A stretch of 64,000 nucleotides of DNA from Sphingomonas sp. MA1305 (GTDB taxonomy: Bacteria > Pseudomonadota > Alphaproteobacteria > Sphingomonadales > Sphingomonadaceae): positions 496,001 to 560,000 of the forward strand of contig NZ_RCVT01000001.1 in NCBI RefSeq assembly GCF_016107325.1, written 5' to 3'. Positions 1-9,151 of the stretch are shown piece by piece. The stretch's first letter is position 1, and the number at the start of each line of letters is the position of its first letter. The notes beneath the pieces were generated by a model. That model had not been told where the DNA came from. It searched no databases and saw only the letters and a list, made by a program, of their open reading frames with translations. The position numbers and the translations under genes were made by a program.

Positions 1-22
1 GGGTTTGGAGGCTGCACTAACG

Positions 23-385
23 TCAACCGCAGACACGCCTATAGGCTGCGGAGGCGGTGTTACCTTGGGCGCGCAGCCTGGCACAGCCGACAGCAACAGA
101 AGCAGGGCCGGGAGCATTGCCCTTCGGGGCAGCGTCGATCGCATGGGTCAGGTCGTCCTTCATCTGGTCGAGTTTGTCGCCGTCCAGCGCGCGTTCGGCA
201 TCGGCCTGCGCCATGGCCGCTACCTTCTTCTGCAAGGCATCGGCGCGGGCCGTCTGGTCGATCAGCTGGCCCTTCAGGTCATCGGCTCGCGCATCGGCGT
301 GTGACCAGCCGGTCCATAGCCATGCGACCACCGCCAGGAAGGCGAGGGGCGGGGCGACGTAGCGGAGGATGAAGGACGCGATCAT
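23..385 (-). CDS. Rz-like inner-membrane spanin candidate
   Basis: A 120-residue protein with one N-terminal membrane segment (about residues 8-26) followed by a charged, heptad-rich coiled coil to about residue 80 and a basic end with two cysteines. This is the layout of i-spanins (Rz), which join inner and outer membranes in the last step of lysis. It is the last gene of a cassette that also has a holin and a GH24 endolysin. No separate Rz1 lipoprotein is seen in the window; it could lie further left or be embedded. Function is inferred from layout and position. Confidence 0.6.
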   Translation of the reverse strand: MIASFILRYVAPPLAFLAVVAWLWTGWSHADARADDLKGQLIDQTARADALQKKVAAMAQADAERALDGDKLDQMKDDLTHAIDAAPKGNAPGPASVAVGCARLRAQGNTASAAYRRVCG

Positions 386-394
386 GCCGATGCC

Positions 395-703
395 TCAGCA
401 GATTGTGCGTGCATGCTCGCCCTGCACGGCGATGCATGTTGCAATGAGGGGATTAGGCGGCGTCCCGGTGGTCGGGCGCTGGTGCCAATCGTAAGGCACC
501 GCAGGAGAGGTGCCGGGATATACCTTCGGAACCTTCCGAGTGTCGTTCACGTCTGGGCGCCAATCCTGAAGCGGAGGCGTGACCTTCACAAACACCGTCT
601 GAAGATGTTCGCGGATTGATCTCCACTGCCCTGCTGTTGGCACCTCATCGCCGGTTAGTTCGGCAAAGCCCTGCATCCAGTAGGCGAACTGCTCTGCGGT
701 CAT
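395..703 (-). CDS. Hypothetical phage protein of the lysis cassette
   Basis: A 102-residue soluble protein beginning MTAEQFAYWMQGF. The ATG at 703 overlaps the holin stop as ATGA, which fixes the start; longer readings have no such support. The N-terminal half is acidic and helical-looking with two Trp, and the C-terminal half is Pro-rich. Its first 40 residues (FAYWMQGFAEL...P...W..I..HL) resemble small uncharacterised proteins often found beside phage lysis genes. No catalytic motif is visible. It is translationally coupled between holin and spanin. Confidence 0.75.
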   Translation of the reverse strand: MTAEQFAYWMQGFAELTGDEVPTAGQWRSIREHLQTVFVKVTPPLQDWRPDVNDTRKVPKVYPGTSPAVPYDWHQRPTTGTPPNPLIATCIAVQGEHARTIC

Positions 704-969
704 GGGTTCACGTCCTTCGTAGAAATGGGATCGGCCGGCGTTCCGGACGGCTCCACGCCCTTGGGCCGCGACTGCCACATGACGCCGACCAAGGTGCCGA
801 GAACGCCGATCAGGCCGGTGACCGTCTTGTCGCTGACGGCGATCAGGCCATCGGGCACGACCTTCCCCATGAGGCCGGTCACGACGATCGGCGCGATGCT
901 GACAAGGACCACGGCGGCAACGAGCGCCAGGAACGCCTGAAGCTGCGCCTTGGTGAGCTGGATGTTCAT
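700..969 (-). CDS. Holin-like small membrane protein
   Basis: An 89-residue protein with two hydrophobic segments (about residues 12-34 and 48-65) and a polar C-terminal tail, the size and topology of class II holins, which release endolysin or depolarise the inner membrane at lysis time. It starts inside the end of the endolysin gene (ATGA) and is followed by a coupled small gene and a spanin candidate. The call rests on topology and on being next to the endolysin. Which of the several membrane proteins nearby sets lysis timing cannot be read from sequence. Confidence 0.7.
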   Translation of the reverse strand: MNIQLTKAQLQAFLALVAAVVLVSIAPIVVTGLMGKVVPDGLIAVSDKTVTGLIGVLGTLVGVMWQSRPKGVEPSGTPADPISTKDVNP

Positions 970-1544
970 GCGTCCCCCCGATACATGGCGGCCTCTGCGG
1001 CCCTGCGCTTCACCAGACCCGGCAGCACCTTGCCCGCCGCCTTATCCCACCGCGCGAACTGCCCCGCAGCCCCGGCATAGTCGCCCAGCTTGTGCAGCTT
1101 CAGCAGCGTGGATGACTTCAGGTTCTCAAGCCCCAAATTGTAGGCGAACGACACGAGGGCGCCTTTCTGACGGGCGGTCACGGCTGTTCCGCCGAGGGCT
1201 TGGTCGACACCCGCCGCAAACCGCGTCACGTCCTCGACCAGCCGTCGATCGGCCTGTGCCTGGGTCCACGTCACACCCTTGACGATGCCGGCGCCAGTTG
1301 CGCCCCAGCCGATCGTCCACGGGTCGCCTCCGGTGCCGCGATCGGGGTAGGCGCTCAGCTCGCAGCCTTCGAACTGCTTGATGAGCGTCAGGGCGTGCGG
1401 CAGCCAGTCAGCGATGCCGTTGATCCGCAGCAGGCCAAAGCTATCCGCCAGTGCGTCGATCACCTGCACATGGCTGGCAAGGAAGCGGCGATCGGGCGCG
1501 TAGGGTCGGATCGCGTCGAACAAGGCGCTGCGTTGGTCGGTCAT
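966..1544 (-). CDS. GH24 endolysin (phage lysozyme)
   Basis: A 192-residue muramidase that cuts peptidoglycan glycan strands. The T4-lysozyme-type catalytic pattern is visible: Glu59 (QFEGC), Asp68 (YPDRG) and Thr77 (WTIGWGA), with the family's conserved GWGAT segment and later AYNLG and GLVKRR motifs. About 50 extra residues precede the catalytic Glu; they are not a clear cleavable signal peptide or a signal-anchor helix, so export through a holin is more likely than SAR secretion. The start overlaps the upstream gene's stop. Confidence 0.92.
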   Translation of the reverse strand: MTDQRSALFDAIRPYAPDRRFLASHVQVIDALADSFGLLRINGIADWLPHALTLIKQFEGCELSAYPDRGTGGDPWTIGWGATGAGIVKGVTWTQAQADRRLVEDVTRFAAGVDQALGGTAVTARQKGALVSFAYNLGLENLKSSTLLKLHKLGDYAGAAGQFARWDKAAGKVLPGLVKRRAAEAAMYRGDA

Positions 1545-1921
1545 AATTCATCTCCCGGGAGAGAGTTGCGCCGCCCGGGGCTACCCAGCATGTGCGCCGT
1601 GGACTGGCTGTTCTGGGCGATGGAGCGCTTCAGGCCGGCGTTTTCGACCTCAAGCTCGGTGATGCGCATTTCGGCCTTGGACAGGCGGGTACGTAGATCC
1701 GCGATCTCGGCAATCGCCGTGACGCGGTAGCTTGCGAATTCCTCGCGCACCGCGGCGATGGCCTTCTCGTGTGCCTCGACAAGCTCCTTCCACTTGCCAA
1801 GGATCATGGCGCTCTCGTCCACGTCCGTCTTGCGACGCATGGTCAGATAAACCGTGAACGGGCCAATGGCTGCGGCGACCCACCCGGCGACCGTGCCCCA
1901 GTTTGCCTCTAGCCAGCTCAT
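1541..1921 (-). CDS. Membrane-anchored coiled-coil protein, lysis cassette
   Basis: 126 residues, starting MSWLEANWG at an ATGA overlap with the upstream gene. One hydrophobic segment (about residues 9-27) is followed by KxxE-rich heptads through about residue 103 and a polar tail. The layout resembles spanin-like or YqxA/XhlA-like lysis accessory proteins: membrane anchor plus periplasmic or cytoplasmic coiled coil. The cassette already has an Rz-like protein at its far end, so this may be a second spanin-type or a holin-regulating protein. Function is not shown by any motif. Confidence 0.75.
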   Translation of the reverse strand: MSWLEANWGTVAGWVAAAIGPFTVYLTMRRKTDVDESAMILGKWKELVEAHEKAIAAVREEFASYRVTAIAEIADLRTRLSKAEMRITELEVENAGLKRSIAQNSQSTAHMLGSPGRRNSLPGDEL

Positions 1922-2265
1922 TTGGTGCGCCAGACGCGCCAGAGGCCGCGGTACATCAGGAAGACCGCCCACAGACCCAGTCCAGCCCCCAGCGATCCCA
2001 GCGCCTGCACCAGCGGGTTGCGGATGTCTTGCGTGCCGTACCAGAAGATGATCGCGGTCAGCCCTTGCACCACAAAAAACGCCCCGAAGGCGAAAGACGT
2101 GAAACGGAGGTTGAGGATGGCGACCATGCCCTTCTCGGTCACGAACGGACCAAGCCGAAAGACGCGATTGAGCGGCCGCACGGCCCATAGCCTGACGGAG
2201 AGAAACACGAAGCCCAGCCCCAGCGCGAGCATGGCGGGCCCGACCAGCAGGCGAGCGTCGAACAT
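1918..2265 (-). CDS. Small polytopic membrane protein
   Basis: 115 residues with about three hydrophobic segments (residues 7-27, 52-76, 86-105) and a basic C-terminus (WRVWRTK). It is coupled by overlap to genes on both sides and sits between tailspike and endolysin genes. Membrane proteins here are usually lysis or superinfection-related, but no family is recognised. The name of its role remains open. Confidence 0.75.
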   Translation of the reverse strand: MFDARLLVGPAMLALGLGFVFLSVRLWAVRPLNRVFRLGPFVTEKGMVAILNLRFTSFAFGAFFVVQGLTAIIFWYGTQDIRNPLVQALGSLGAGLGLWAVFLMYRGLWRVWRTK

Positions 2266-2717
2266 CAGGCATAGGCCCGCACGCGTCGCGTGAACGCAAT
2301 CAGCTTCGCCAAAGCATCAGGTTTGCTCGGATCAGTCGCTTCCAGCCAGTGACGGATGGCTTTTCGCCATTCCTCAGAAGCAATCAGAACTACAGCCTGC
2401 AAGACGGCCAACCCGTAAACCGTCCAACCGGCCGCCGTCGGATGGTCAATCTGGAAGGCCGCAGCGATCGACAGGGGCACGAACAAGGCCGCCGAGAAGA
2501 AGCACGTCATCCGACGGGCATTGTGCATGGCAAGCATGCCACAGACGCCAAAGATAACCATTTGCGAGATGGGTTCGTTATACCCCATGCCGTAGGCCGC
2601 CTGCGTCAAGAGCCGAGCAGCGACGACAAGCGCCGCCACCCGGTTGATGGGCGCCAATGGGAGAACGCCGATCATCACCAGCGCCCAGAAGAAATAGATC
2701 GGCGCCCACTCAGCCAT
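2265..2717 (-). CDS. Polytopic membrane protein of unknown function
   Basis: 150 residues with four hydrophobic segments (roughly 4-22, 25-48, 52-90, 95-113) and a basic amphipathic C-terminal tail of about 35 residues. It starts at the stop codon of the small His-rich gene before it. It could be an extra holin or antiholin, or a membrane protein that blocks superinfection; sequence alone does not decide. It forms a coupled run with the next two membrane genes. Confidence 0.75.
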   Translation of the reverse strand: MAEWAPIYFFWALVMIGVLPLAPINRVAALVVAARLLTQAAYGMGYNEPISQMVIFGVCGMLAMHNARRMTCFFSAALFVPLSIAAAFQIDHPTAAGWTVYGLAVLQAVVLIASEEWRKAIRHWLEATDPSKPDALAKLIAFTRRVRAYA

Positions 2718-2926
2718 TAGCTGTTCGTCGGCGTTGGAGTGGGGGTAGGCGTCGGGGTAGGCTTCGGCACAGGGTGTGACTGATCGTCATCCGCCGGCAA
2801 AAGGCTCGGTGTCACTTCCGGGAAATCATCATCCTCACCGACCTCGTAGTTGCCGAACGCGGTATGCTCCGGCTTCTCGTGCGGCTTCATCTGCTCGTGC
2901 TTATGGTGGGTATGGTCCTGCATCAT
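2717..2926 (-). CDS. Small His-rich, (Thr-Pro)n-tailed phage protein
   Basis: 69 residues starting MMQDHTHHKH at a TGATG overlap with the upstream stop. The N-terminus is rich in His and Lys, the middle is acidic (EDDDF), and the protein ends in a run of alternating Pro-Thr (about residues 54-68). A similar Thr-Pro run forms a linker in the SGNH tail protein at 15530-17785. No known domain. Possibly a small structural or linker protein; the composition suggests disorder. Confidence 0.65.
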   Translation of the reverse strand: MMQDHTHHKHEQMKPHEKPEHTAFGNYEVGEDDDFPEVTPSLLPADDDQSHPVPKPTPTPTPTPTPTNS

Positions 2927-3102
2927 CAGTCCTCCGCCGGGGTAGCGCCCGGCTGCGCATTGCTCTCGATCTGGGTCAGGGCGGTGCCGCAGGTGTCCGT
3001 CCACTCGGCAGAGGCTAGAATCACCGCTCGATATGACGGGTCCGCTTGACGTGCCGACACGACCAGAGCCTTTTCGATCGGCGTGAGGGTGTCGAAGACC
3101 AT
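2926..3102 (-). CDS. Hypothetical 58-residue phage protein
   Basis: Starts MVFDTLTPIEK; its ATG begins at the last base of the tailspike stop codon (TGATG), so the two are coupled. The first 40 residues look like a helical soluble domain (EKALVVSARQ...) with one Cys; the tail is polar. No family recognised. The earlier in-frame GTG at 3111 lies inside the tailspike and is less likely as a start. Confidence 0.65.
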   Translation of the reverse strand: MVFDTLTPIEKALVVSARQADPSYRAVILASAEWTDTCGTALTQIESNAQPGATPAED

Positions 3103-5300
3103 CAATACCACTCCAGAAGGGCTTCGATCGGCGCGGAGCCCGACCCGGCAGGGGGCGGGCCGCCAGCGCCATCATCAGCGTAAAGGCGGATCAGACGGTT
3201 GTTTGCGTTCGTGCCGACGCCCAGCAGGATGTTGTCGGCGATGGCGGTGTGGCCCGCACTCTGCGGCGCAGATGCCGACGAAGCGTACACCGTCGACTTG
3301 TCGCCGTTGGTGATAAACATGCGGTACTGTCCCGCAACGCCCATCGCGGCAGGGATCTTCGCCTTGACGGCGACGATGGTCGCACCAGCTGGAAGCTGTG
3401 TAACTACGCCTGATTGCGTGTCCGGCGCACCTCCCATGTGGATATGCGCGACCTTGACCTGGCGCCCGCGGCCCCTGGACGAGCTATACCCGGCCGCGAA
3501 GCGGTCCACGGCCTGTAGCTTGATCTGGGGTTCGACGTTGAAGTTGGTCGCGCCTGGCAGGTCCGATACGTCCGTTCCAATGTGCAGGTGCCCGCCGGTC
3601 GAGGTGAACGCGATGGCGTCCAGCGCATCCGACGAAAACACGCTCTCGCCTTCGATCGATAGCTTGGCCTCCGTCTTAAAGCCCAAGGTCGACGCGATCT
3701 GAAACGACGAGATACCGCCGCCACCGTCGTCGCTGGCAAAGTCGACCAGCTTGACCGTAACGCCATCGCCCCCGACGATCCCCATGACCTTTGCAGCGCT
3801 GTTGGTGTTACGCGCCGACCCACTGAACCGATACAGGCCCGCCGATCCAGCTCGGCAGTCGAACAGCTTGGCGTTGCCGTACAGCTCCCACCGGATCGCA
3901 TCGAAGTCGCAGAGGTAGGATTGCGTGCCAGGGCCGCCTTGCACTGCCAGCACGCCCACCGGCACGCCCCAGCGCGCAATGGCCGCCGTCTCGCTCGCAA
4001 GCACCATCTGCCCGCCGCGCATGTTGACCGACGCCTGGCTGGCGTTCGGGCCGAACTCCACGATCGGTCCATAGTGATACTGCGCGTAGAACTGGTCGAT
4101 CGCGTTCTGATAGCTCGCCGGATTGTTGATATAGAGCAGCCGGACGCACGACTGGCTGTCTCCGCCAATCACCCGCAGCACATCGGCGTTGTCCGCGCCT
4201 TCAATGTCCAAAGCGGTGCGCATGGTGCGGAACGTGCAGCCGAAGAACTTGTGCGCGCTCTCGCCGCCAGCCCCACTGCCCGTGCGCCCCGTGAACCGGA
4301 AGCCGTTGCCATAGTCGCTGATCTGATTGTAGCTGCCCGTGACGGCGTTGATCTTCCAGTCCGTGCCAGCGGCAAACGCCAGGTTCTGGTAGGTGTTGCC
4401 ATACGAACGGCGGTTCGGGCCGTTGTCGTACAGCCACATTTCCTGCGTCGCGCCGTTGCAGTCCAGCCACAGCACGGAACCCTCTCCCTCACCGGAGAAA
4501 AGCGCTCCGCCGAATGTGTCCGTTGCATTGGTCGCTGTCGACAGCACGGCGCTCTGCGTCAGCCGATACACACCGATCGGGAAGTGCAGGCTGGCGCGCG
4601 CCTCATACTGCGCCTGGTATTGCGCAAGATCCGCCATCGCCTTGACCGCGGCGGTGACTGAGGCTGTGCTATCCGCAGTCGGTGATCCGACGTTGGCGGC
4701 GTAGAAGTCCTTCTTAACGTCCAGCCCATCGGCAAGGAGCGCCTGCACAGAACGAATATAGCCCGGAGCGTGGCCGGGGTAGACGATGCTATCCGTCGTC
4801 TGACGGACCCATGCGCCAATGGTAAGGGCAGTGCTGTCCGCTTTGATGATGTTCAGGTCATCCGCTTGACCAGTGAAGTCGCCAAGGGTCCAATCAAAAT
4901 CCCCGGCCGGTATGCCGGCAACCTGAAGAGCTTGGCGTTTGTTACCGATCGGTGCTGCCTTAAATGCAGCGATAGACGGAAAGGTCGGACCCGCTGGCCC
5001 TGGGGGGCCTGCGTTTTCCTTACCAGGAACATATGGATCGTAGTCATCGCCAAGTTGCTGGCCCCGAGCGTCAACGACGCGGAGGCGATAGATGATACTC
5101 TCATCAAGGTATAGCTTTGGAAGCTGACCAAGGGCATCGGCAGTTGCCGGATTGGCGGCGCGTGTGGTCAAGCCCCCATCCGAGTAAATGGGTGCTAAAT
5201 CGGTCGTGCCGGTGTAGAAGAAATACGCTTGCGCCGCGCCAGTCGGCAGGCCGCGCGAGTTGAAAACCGGGTTGAACGGCAAATAGAAAAGCTGTGCCAT
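3102..5300 (-). CDS. Tailspike protein, beta-helix type
   Basis: 732 residues. The N-terminus (about 1-90: AQLFYLPFNPVFNSRG...) is the virion-attachment head of many alphaproteobacterial phage tailspikes, followed by a short collagen-like GPPGPAGP stretch (about residues 98-105). Residues about 170-560 are Gly/Asn/Ser-rich with repeated short beta patterns (for example KFFGCTFRTMRTALDIEG) expected of a right-handed beta-helix that binds or cleaves surface polysaccharide. A separate C-terminal beta domain (about 590-732) may trimerise. It lies just downstream of the gp16-like gene, as gene 9 does in P22-like phages. The sugar specificity cannot be read. Confidence 0.85.
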   Translation of the reverse strand: MAQLFYLPFNPVFNSRGLPTGAAQAYFFYTGTTDLAPIYSDGGLTTRAANPATADALGQLPKLYLDESIIYRLRVVDARGQQLGDDYDPYVPGKENAGPPGPAGPTFPSIAAFKAAPIGNKRQALQVAGIPAGDFDWTLGDFTGQADDLNIIKADSTALTIGAWVRQTTDSIVYPGHAPGYIRSVQALLADGLDVKKDFYAANVGSPTADSTASVTAAVKAMADLAQYQAQYEARASLHFPIGVYRLTQSAVLSTATNATDTFGGALFSGEGEGSVLWLDCNGATQEMWLYDNGPNRRSYGNTYQNLAFAAGTDWKINAVTGSYNQISDYGNGFRFTGRTGSGAGGESAHKFFGCTFRTMRTALDIEGADNADVLRVIGGDSQSCVRLLYINNPASYQNAIDQFYAQYHYGPIVEFGPNASQASVNMRGGQMVLASETAAIARWGVPVGVLAVQGGPGTQSYLCDFDAIRWELYGNAKLFDCRAGSAGLYRFSGSARNTNSAAKVMGIVGGDGVTVKLVDFASDDGGGGISSFQIASTLGFKTEAKLSIEGESVFSSDALDAIAFTSTGGHLHIGTDVSDLPGATNFNVEPQIKLQAVDRFAAGYSSSRGRGRQVKVAHIHMGGAPDTQSGVVTQLPAGATIVAVKAKIPAAMGVAGQYRMFITNGDKSTVYASSASAPQSAGHTAIADNILLGVGTNANNRLIRLYADDGAGGPPPAGSGSAPIEALLEWY

Positions 5301-5381
5301 CAGCGCGGCTCCATGATATGGTGGGGCATGCTCGACCCAAACTTGATGATGGCCGCGGCGCTCAAGGGTGCGATCCTCACG

Positions 5382-8174
5382 TCAATTGCCGTTATTCGAG
5401 AGGTTCGAGAGAAGAAGCGGGGCAGCCGCAGCACCACCGACACGGGCGTTTCGGCGAAGTAGATCGCCCAGCGTATTTAGCGATTTGCCGCGCGAACCTG
5501 CCAAGGCCCACTGAGCTGCACGAGCGCCCGGCTTCGAAAGCAATCCTGCGCCAATAAAGGCGCCGGTCAAAGCAGATCCTGTGCTTCCGCCTTCGTGGTA
5601 ACCGGCAGCGCCACCGATTGCGGCACCAGGCCCGATCAGCCCGATTGCTCGCCCCACCGCCTCACGTCCTGCAGTGCCTGAGTCCGGCACACTGGACGGC
5701 AGCACCGTTGCCGCGTCTGTCGCCAGCTCCTGCATACGTGCGGAGCCGCGAGCAACGTTCTTGGTCGTAGTGCCGTAGCCGCGCTTGGTTACGGCCTGGC
5801 GGAACTGGTTAGGCGTGAACACCCCGTCTTTCGACTTGGCGGCAGCGCCTTCGACCCGAGACAGTAGGGAGTAAGCCTCGTTCGCCTTCGCGAAGTCTGC
5901 AGCCTGCGCAGGGTCAGCGCGGCTAGCGAAGTCCATGACCGCATCGCGCATCTCAGACAGGCGTTCGCCAAGGTTACGATCGGCAGGGGAGGCACCAGCA
6001 GCAGTGCGGCTCGCAATCTCCTTATCGAGCCCGCGCTTGATCGACTGAAGCTGCTCGCCGGTCATCACCCCGTTTTTCGGCCAGAACGGCTGAATGTCGT
6101 TGGCGATGATGCCTTTAAACTCGGCTAGCGCGTTGCCGCCCATGTTGGCGACCTTCTTGCCAACCGCGCCGATGTCGCTGGTGATCTGCTGGTCGAGCTG
6201 CGCGTGGATCGGTTGCAGCGCGTTCTCAATCGCCTTGGATACCGTTTCCTGCGCGTGGGCAATGGCACCATGACCCGCAGCAATGTCGTCCGGAAGCTTC
6301 TGCCCGATCGGCGCCAACACGTCATTTATGGCAGCGCGGTTGAAGTCTTCTACACCAGCACGGCGGGTGCTGTTGACTACGTCACCGACGACCGGGAAGC
6401 CGGCCAAGCGATCCTCAATGCCCTTGCCGATCTTGCCAGCGAGGCCGCCCATGCCACCCAGCACCTGCCCCGGAGTAAGGGTCACGCCAGCATCGGTCAG
6501 GCGCCGGACCGCGCCTCCCACAACAGGCGAAGCGATGGCGGCCCCGCCCTTGATCAGACCGCGGCCAAGCACACCGCCAACACCTGCCAGCGCTGCACCC
6601 TTTGCGACATTGCCGGGCACATCGGAGAGGTTGTCACTGGAACCCAGGCCGGTCAGCGCGCCGAACGTCGCATCTCGCGCGATGGGCTCTGCCGCCGATG
6701 CCTTGCTGGCGAGACGGCCCAGGACAGGAACGGCGCGGCTAATCGCTTTGCCGGCCATGCCGATCGCAGCATCGCCAGCGAGGAAGCCTGCGGTGTCGCC
6801 GGCTAGCGATGCAATCGGGTGGGCATCTCGGGCTGCGTCGACCTTATAATTCGCCCCTTTGAGAGCAGCATCATAAATCGTGCCAATGTCTCGGTTGTCG
6901 CCAGTGAGGCGCCCGAGGACCGCGTCAGTGCCAGCCGTGATTTTCGGCAGGGTGCCAGCAAGCGCGGTGTTGGCCGCGCCAATGATGGCAGCGCCGGGCG
7001 CGGATCCCGCAATGGTAGCGGCTAGCTTCTCACCACCCGACAGCGCAACATTCTGCGGCCCAATCGAAATGTCATAGCCGCCCTTGTAGTTCGGGTTCTT
7101 GGCGCGCCATGCGACCAGTTCATCCAGACCCGAAATGGCGGTCGGGTTGACTCCGCTCTGCTGCAGATAGGCGCGGATGTCGTTAGCCGACTTACCGCCA
7201 GCGACCATGCGGGCCACTTCCTCGCGGATCGGCTGCGTGGCGGACTGGTCGACTGCTTTGGACGTGCCGTCGCTAATCTGGAGTTGATCGGCGGCAAGCG
7301 GTGCGGGGCCAGTGGGAGACGTGGGGCCTGCAGGTGGCGGCGAACCCGGCGCGGTCGGCGGGGTGCCAGCTTCTGGCGGACTGTCGCCGCCATCGCCGCC
7401 GCTCCCAGACCCCAGCAAGCCCGCGACAGCTTCATACCCCTTGCTCTTGTATTCAGGCGCTTGGAGCGCGGCGAGAGCTTCCATGGCGTGCGGGGACAGC
7501 ATTGGTAGCGGTTGATCCGTCGTGCCCATGCCCTTATCGTAGCTGTCCTTCAGCGCCTTGATGCGCGACTGAAGAAGTTCGGCAGCCTGGCCGATCGCTC
7601 CCCTAAGCTGTTCGGGTGACTGCGCGCTATTGATGGCGCCTTCCCACTGACGGCTGTCATAGACCGTGCCGGCCGCGCCTTTGAACGCTCGTTCCAGTTC
7701 TGCAATGACAGCCGTTTTGGCCGTGTTGAAGTTGCTGACACGCGGATCGCCGCTGGCGTTAAGCGCAGCGTTACCGATGCTGTTGATCGTGCTGTTGAGC
7801 AGCGGAACGCCGCCCCAGTTATGCAGTTCTTCAGCACGTTGAGCGAGGGTGCCGAGGTGGCCGATCGCCATGTTGAAGCTAGTGATGTTTTTAGACTGCT
7901 GCCCGGACGTAAACGCCTTACGAGTCGCACTACGTGCCGGCGCATTTGCCACATCAAAGGTGGGGTCGTACTGCGCAACATCAGCCAGTAGCGATGCGCC
8001 GACCGGCGAGCGAAGGGCATTGCCTTTGGGCAAGTCCATGCGACCTTCCGCCAGCGCCTTGACCTGCGAAGCGCGCGCCGGGTCAAGCGTCTTCAAATAG
8101 TCGTCACCTCGGACCTGAGACTGCGCCTCAAGCTGGGCGATCAGATTGGGATCCGTGACCTCCTGTCCGGTCAT
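5382..8174 (-). CDS. P22 gp16-like DNA-injection protein
   Basis: 930 residues; ATG at 8174 overlaps the preceding stop (ATGA). Large ejection proteins at this place leave the capsid with the DNA and help it cross the envelope. Seen: a helical N-terminal third, a Pro/Gly-rich linker (about residues 265-300), a hydrophobic Gly/Ala-rich central part (about 395-570, for example AGSAPGAAIIGAANTALAG) that could insert into membrane, and a helical C-terminal half. It is the third of three consecutive ejection genes. No lytic transglycosylase motif is recognised. Confidence 0.8.
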   Translation of the reverse strand: MTGQEVTDPNLIAQLEAQSQVRGDDYLKTLDPARASQVKALAEGRMDLPKGNALRSPVGASLLADVAQYDPTFDVANAPARSATRKAFTSGQQSKNITSFNMAIGHLGTLAQRAEELHNWGGVPLLNSTINSIGNAALNASGDPRVSNFNTAKTAVIAELERAFKGAAGTVYDSRQWEGAINSAQSPEQLRGAIGQAAELLQSRIKALKDSYDKGMGTTDQPLPMLSPHAMEALAALQAPEYKSKGYEAVAGLLGSGSGGDGGDSPPEAGTPPTAPGSPPPAGPTSPTGPAPLAADQLQISDGTSKAVDQSATQPIREEVARMVAGGKSANDIRAYLQQSGVNPTAISGLDELVAWRAKNPNYKGGYDISIGPQNVALSGGEKLAATIAGSAPGAAIIGAANTALAGTLPKITAGTDAVLGRLTGDNRDIGTIYDAALKGANYKVDAARDAHPIASLAGDTAGFLAGDAAIGMAGKAISRAVPVLGRLASKASAAEPIARDATFGALTGLGSSDNLSDVPGNVAKGAALAGVGGVLGRGLIKGGAAIASPVVGGAVRRLTDAGVTLTPGQVLGGMGGLAGKIGKGIEDRLAGFPVVGDVVNSTRRAGVEDFNRAAINDVLAPIGQKLPDDIAAGHGAIAHAQETVSKAIENALQPIHAQLDQQITSDIGAVGKKVANMGGNALAEFKGIIANDIQPFWPKNGVMTGEQLQSIKRGLDKEIASRTAAGASPADRNLGERLSEMRDAVMDFASRADPAQAADFAKANEAYSLLSRVEGAAAKSKDGVFTPNQFRQAVTKRGYGTTTKNVARGSARMQELATDAATVLPSSVPDSGTAGREAVGRAIGLIGPGAAIGGAAGYHEGGSTGSALTGAFIGAGLLSKPGARAAQWALAGSRGKSLNTLGDLLRRNARVGGAAAAPLLLSNLSNNGN

Positions 8175-9151
8175 TGCGCGATCCACTTTCCATTGATCTT
8201 GACGTAGGATTTCCCGCCGACACTGGCCTTGGCCTGCGGCATAGCGACACCGCTTGTCTGGCCAGAACCTCCAGCCGAAACGCGACCTTCCCGCTGACGC
8301 GCGAGGGCCAGATTGCCGCGGCTCACATCAAGGTTGCCCTGCGAGATGGCGACCGTTTGTGCGTCGTGCGCCACGTCATGCGCGAAACGATCTTGACTAA
8401 GTGCCAGCGTCTTATCAGCGCGAGCGTCGTCCGCATCCTTGTTCCGCTGGTCGAGAATGCCCTTGACGCCCAGCGCCTGATCGCTTTGCGCCCTCAGGGC
8501 GGCGTCTGTGGGATCAAAGCCGTCAATCTCCGCCTGCGTCACGCCATGATTGGCGAGGTAGCCGGCCTGAGACTGGATGTAGGCGCGGCGTTGCTCATAC
8601 GGCAGCGCCATGGCGCCCATGGCAACGGTGCCCTGCGCATCGGCTGCCTCGGCAATCGCCTTGCGGTGATTCTCGTCCAGCTTGCCAAGGTTGCCCTGGA
8701 TGTCGAGCCATGCCTGCGGATCAGCTCGGATGAGCTGTTCTTCTGGCGTTGGGCCGGCGGCCTTGGCGGTGACGACAATGTCACCGTTCGGGTCTGCAGG
8801 CATAGCCGATGACGGCACGGGGCCGGTGACGCCGGACCCCGATGCCGAGATAGCTTGACCACCTCCTTTCGCTGCGCCCTTGCCCAGGCGATCCATGAGG
8901 AAGTTGCTCGTTGCTTCGCGAACCGCACTTTCGCGCGTGGCAGCAGCGATTTTGCTGGAAGCGCCAAGCAGCGACACGCCAAGTTCAGGGTCAGCTTGCA
9001 GCACGGGCATGATTGTCTCGGGCCGACCGAAGTCGACGCCGCCAAGAGCGCTATCCAACCGGCGCTGTTTGCCGATCGCCTGACCAGCCTGATAGCCGCC
9101 AAGCGCCGCCTGCGCGAAGTTTGGCATTTGCAGAACCCCGAATTCCGGCAT
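8171..9151 (-). CDS. P22 gp20-like DNA-injection protein
   Basis: 326 residues. The N-terminus (NFAQAALGGYQAGQAIGKQRR) is the small Gly/Ala segment typical of podovirus ejection proteins, followed by Ala/Gln-rich helical repeats and a coiled-coil region (about 225-285) with many Asp, Arg and Gln. The C-terminus has a short VGGKSYVKINGKWIAQ tail. It sits between the gp7-like and gp16-like genes, matching P22 gene 20. Function is inferred from gene order and composition. Confidence 0.75.
   Translation of the reverse strand: MPEFGVLQMPNFAQAALGGYQAGQAIGKQRRLDSALGGVDFGRPETIMPVLQADPELGVSLLGASSKIAAATRESAVREATSNFLMDRLGKGAAKGGGQAISASGSGVTGPVPSSAMPADPNGDIVVTAKAAGPTPEEQLIRADPQAWLDIQGNLGKLDENHRKAIAEAADAQGTVAMGAMALPYEQRRAYIQSQAGYLANHGVTQAEIDGFDPTDAALRAQSDQALGVKGILDQRNKDADDARADKTLALSQDRFAHDVAHDAQTVAISQGNLDVSRGNLALARQREGRVSAGGSGQTSGVAMPQAKASVGGKSYVKINGKWIAQ

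Noticed and set aside
5313..5462. Plus-strand 49-residue ORF (MIWWGML...) between tailspike and gp16-like genes
   Set aside because: No ribosome site, and most of it is antisense to the gp16-like coding end; the hydrophobic look can arise from that antisense reading.
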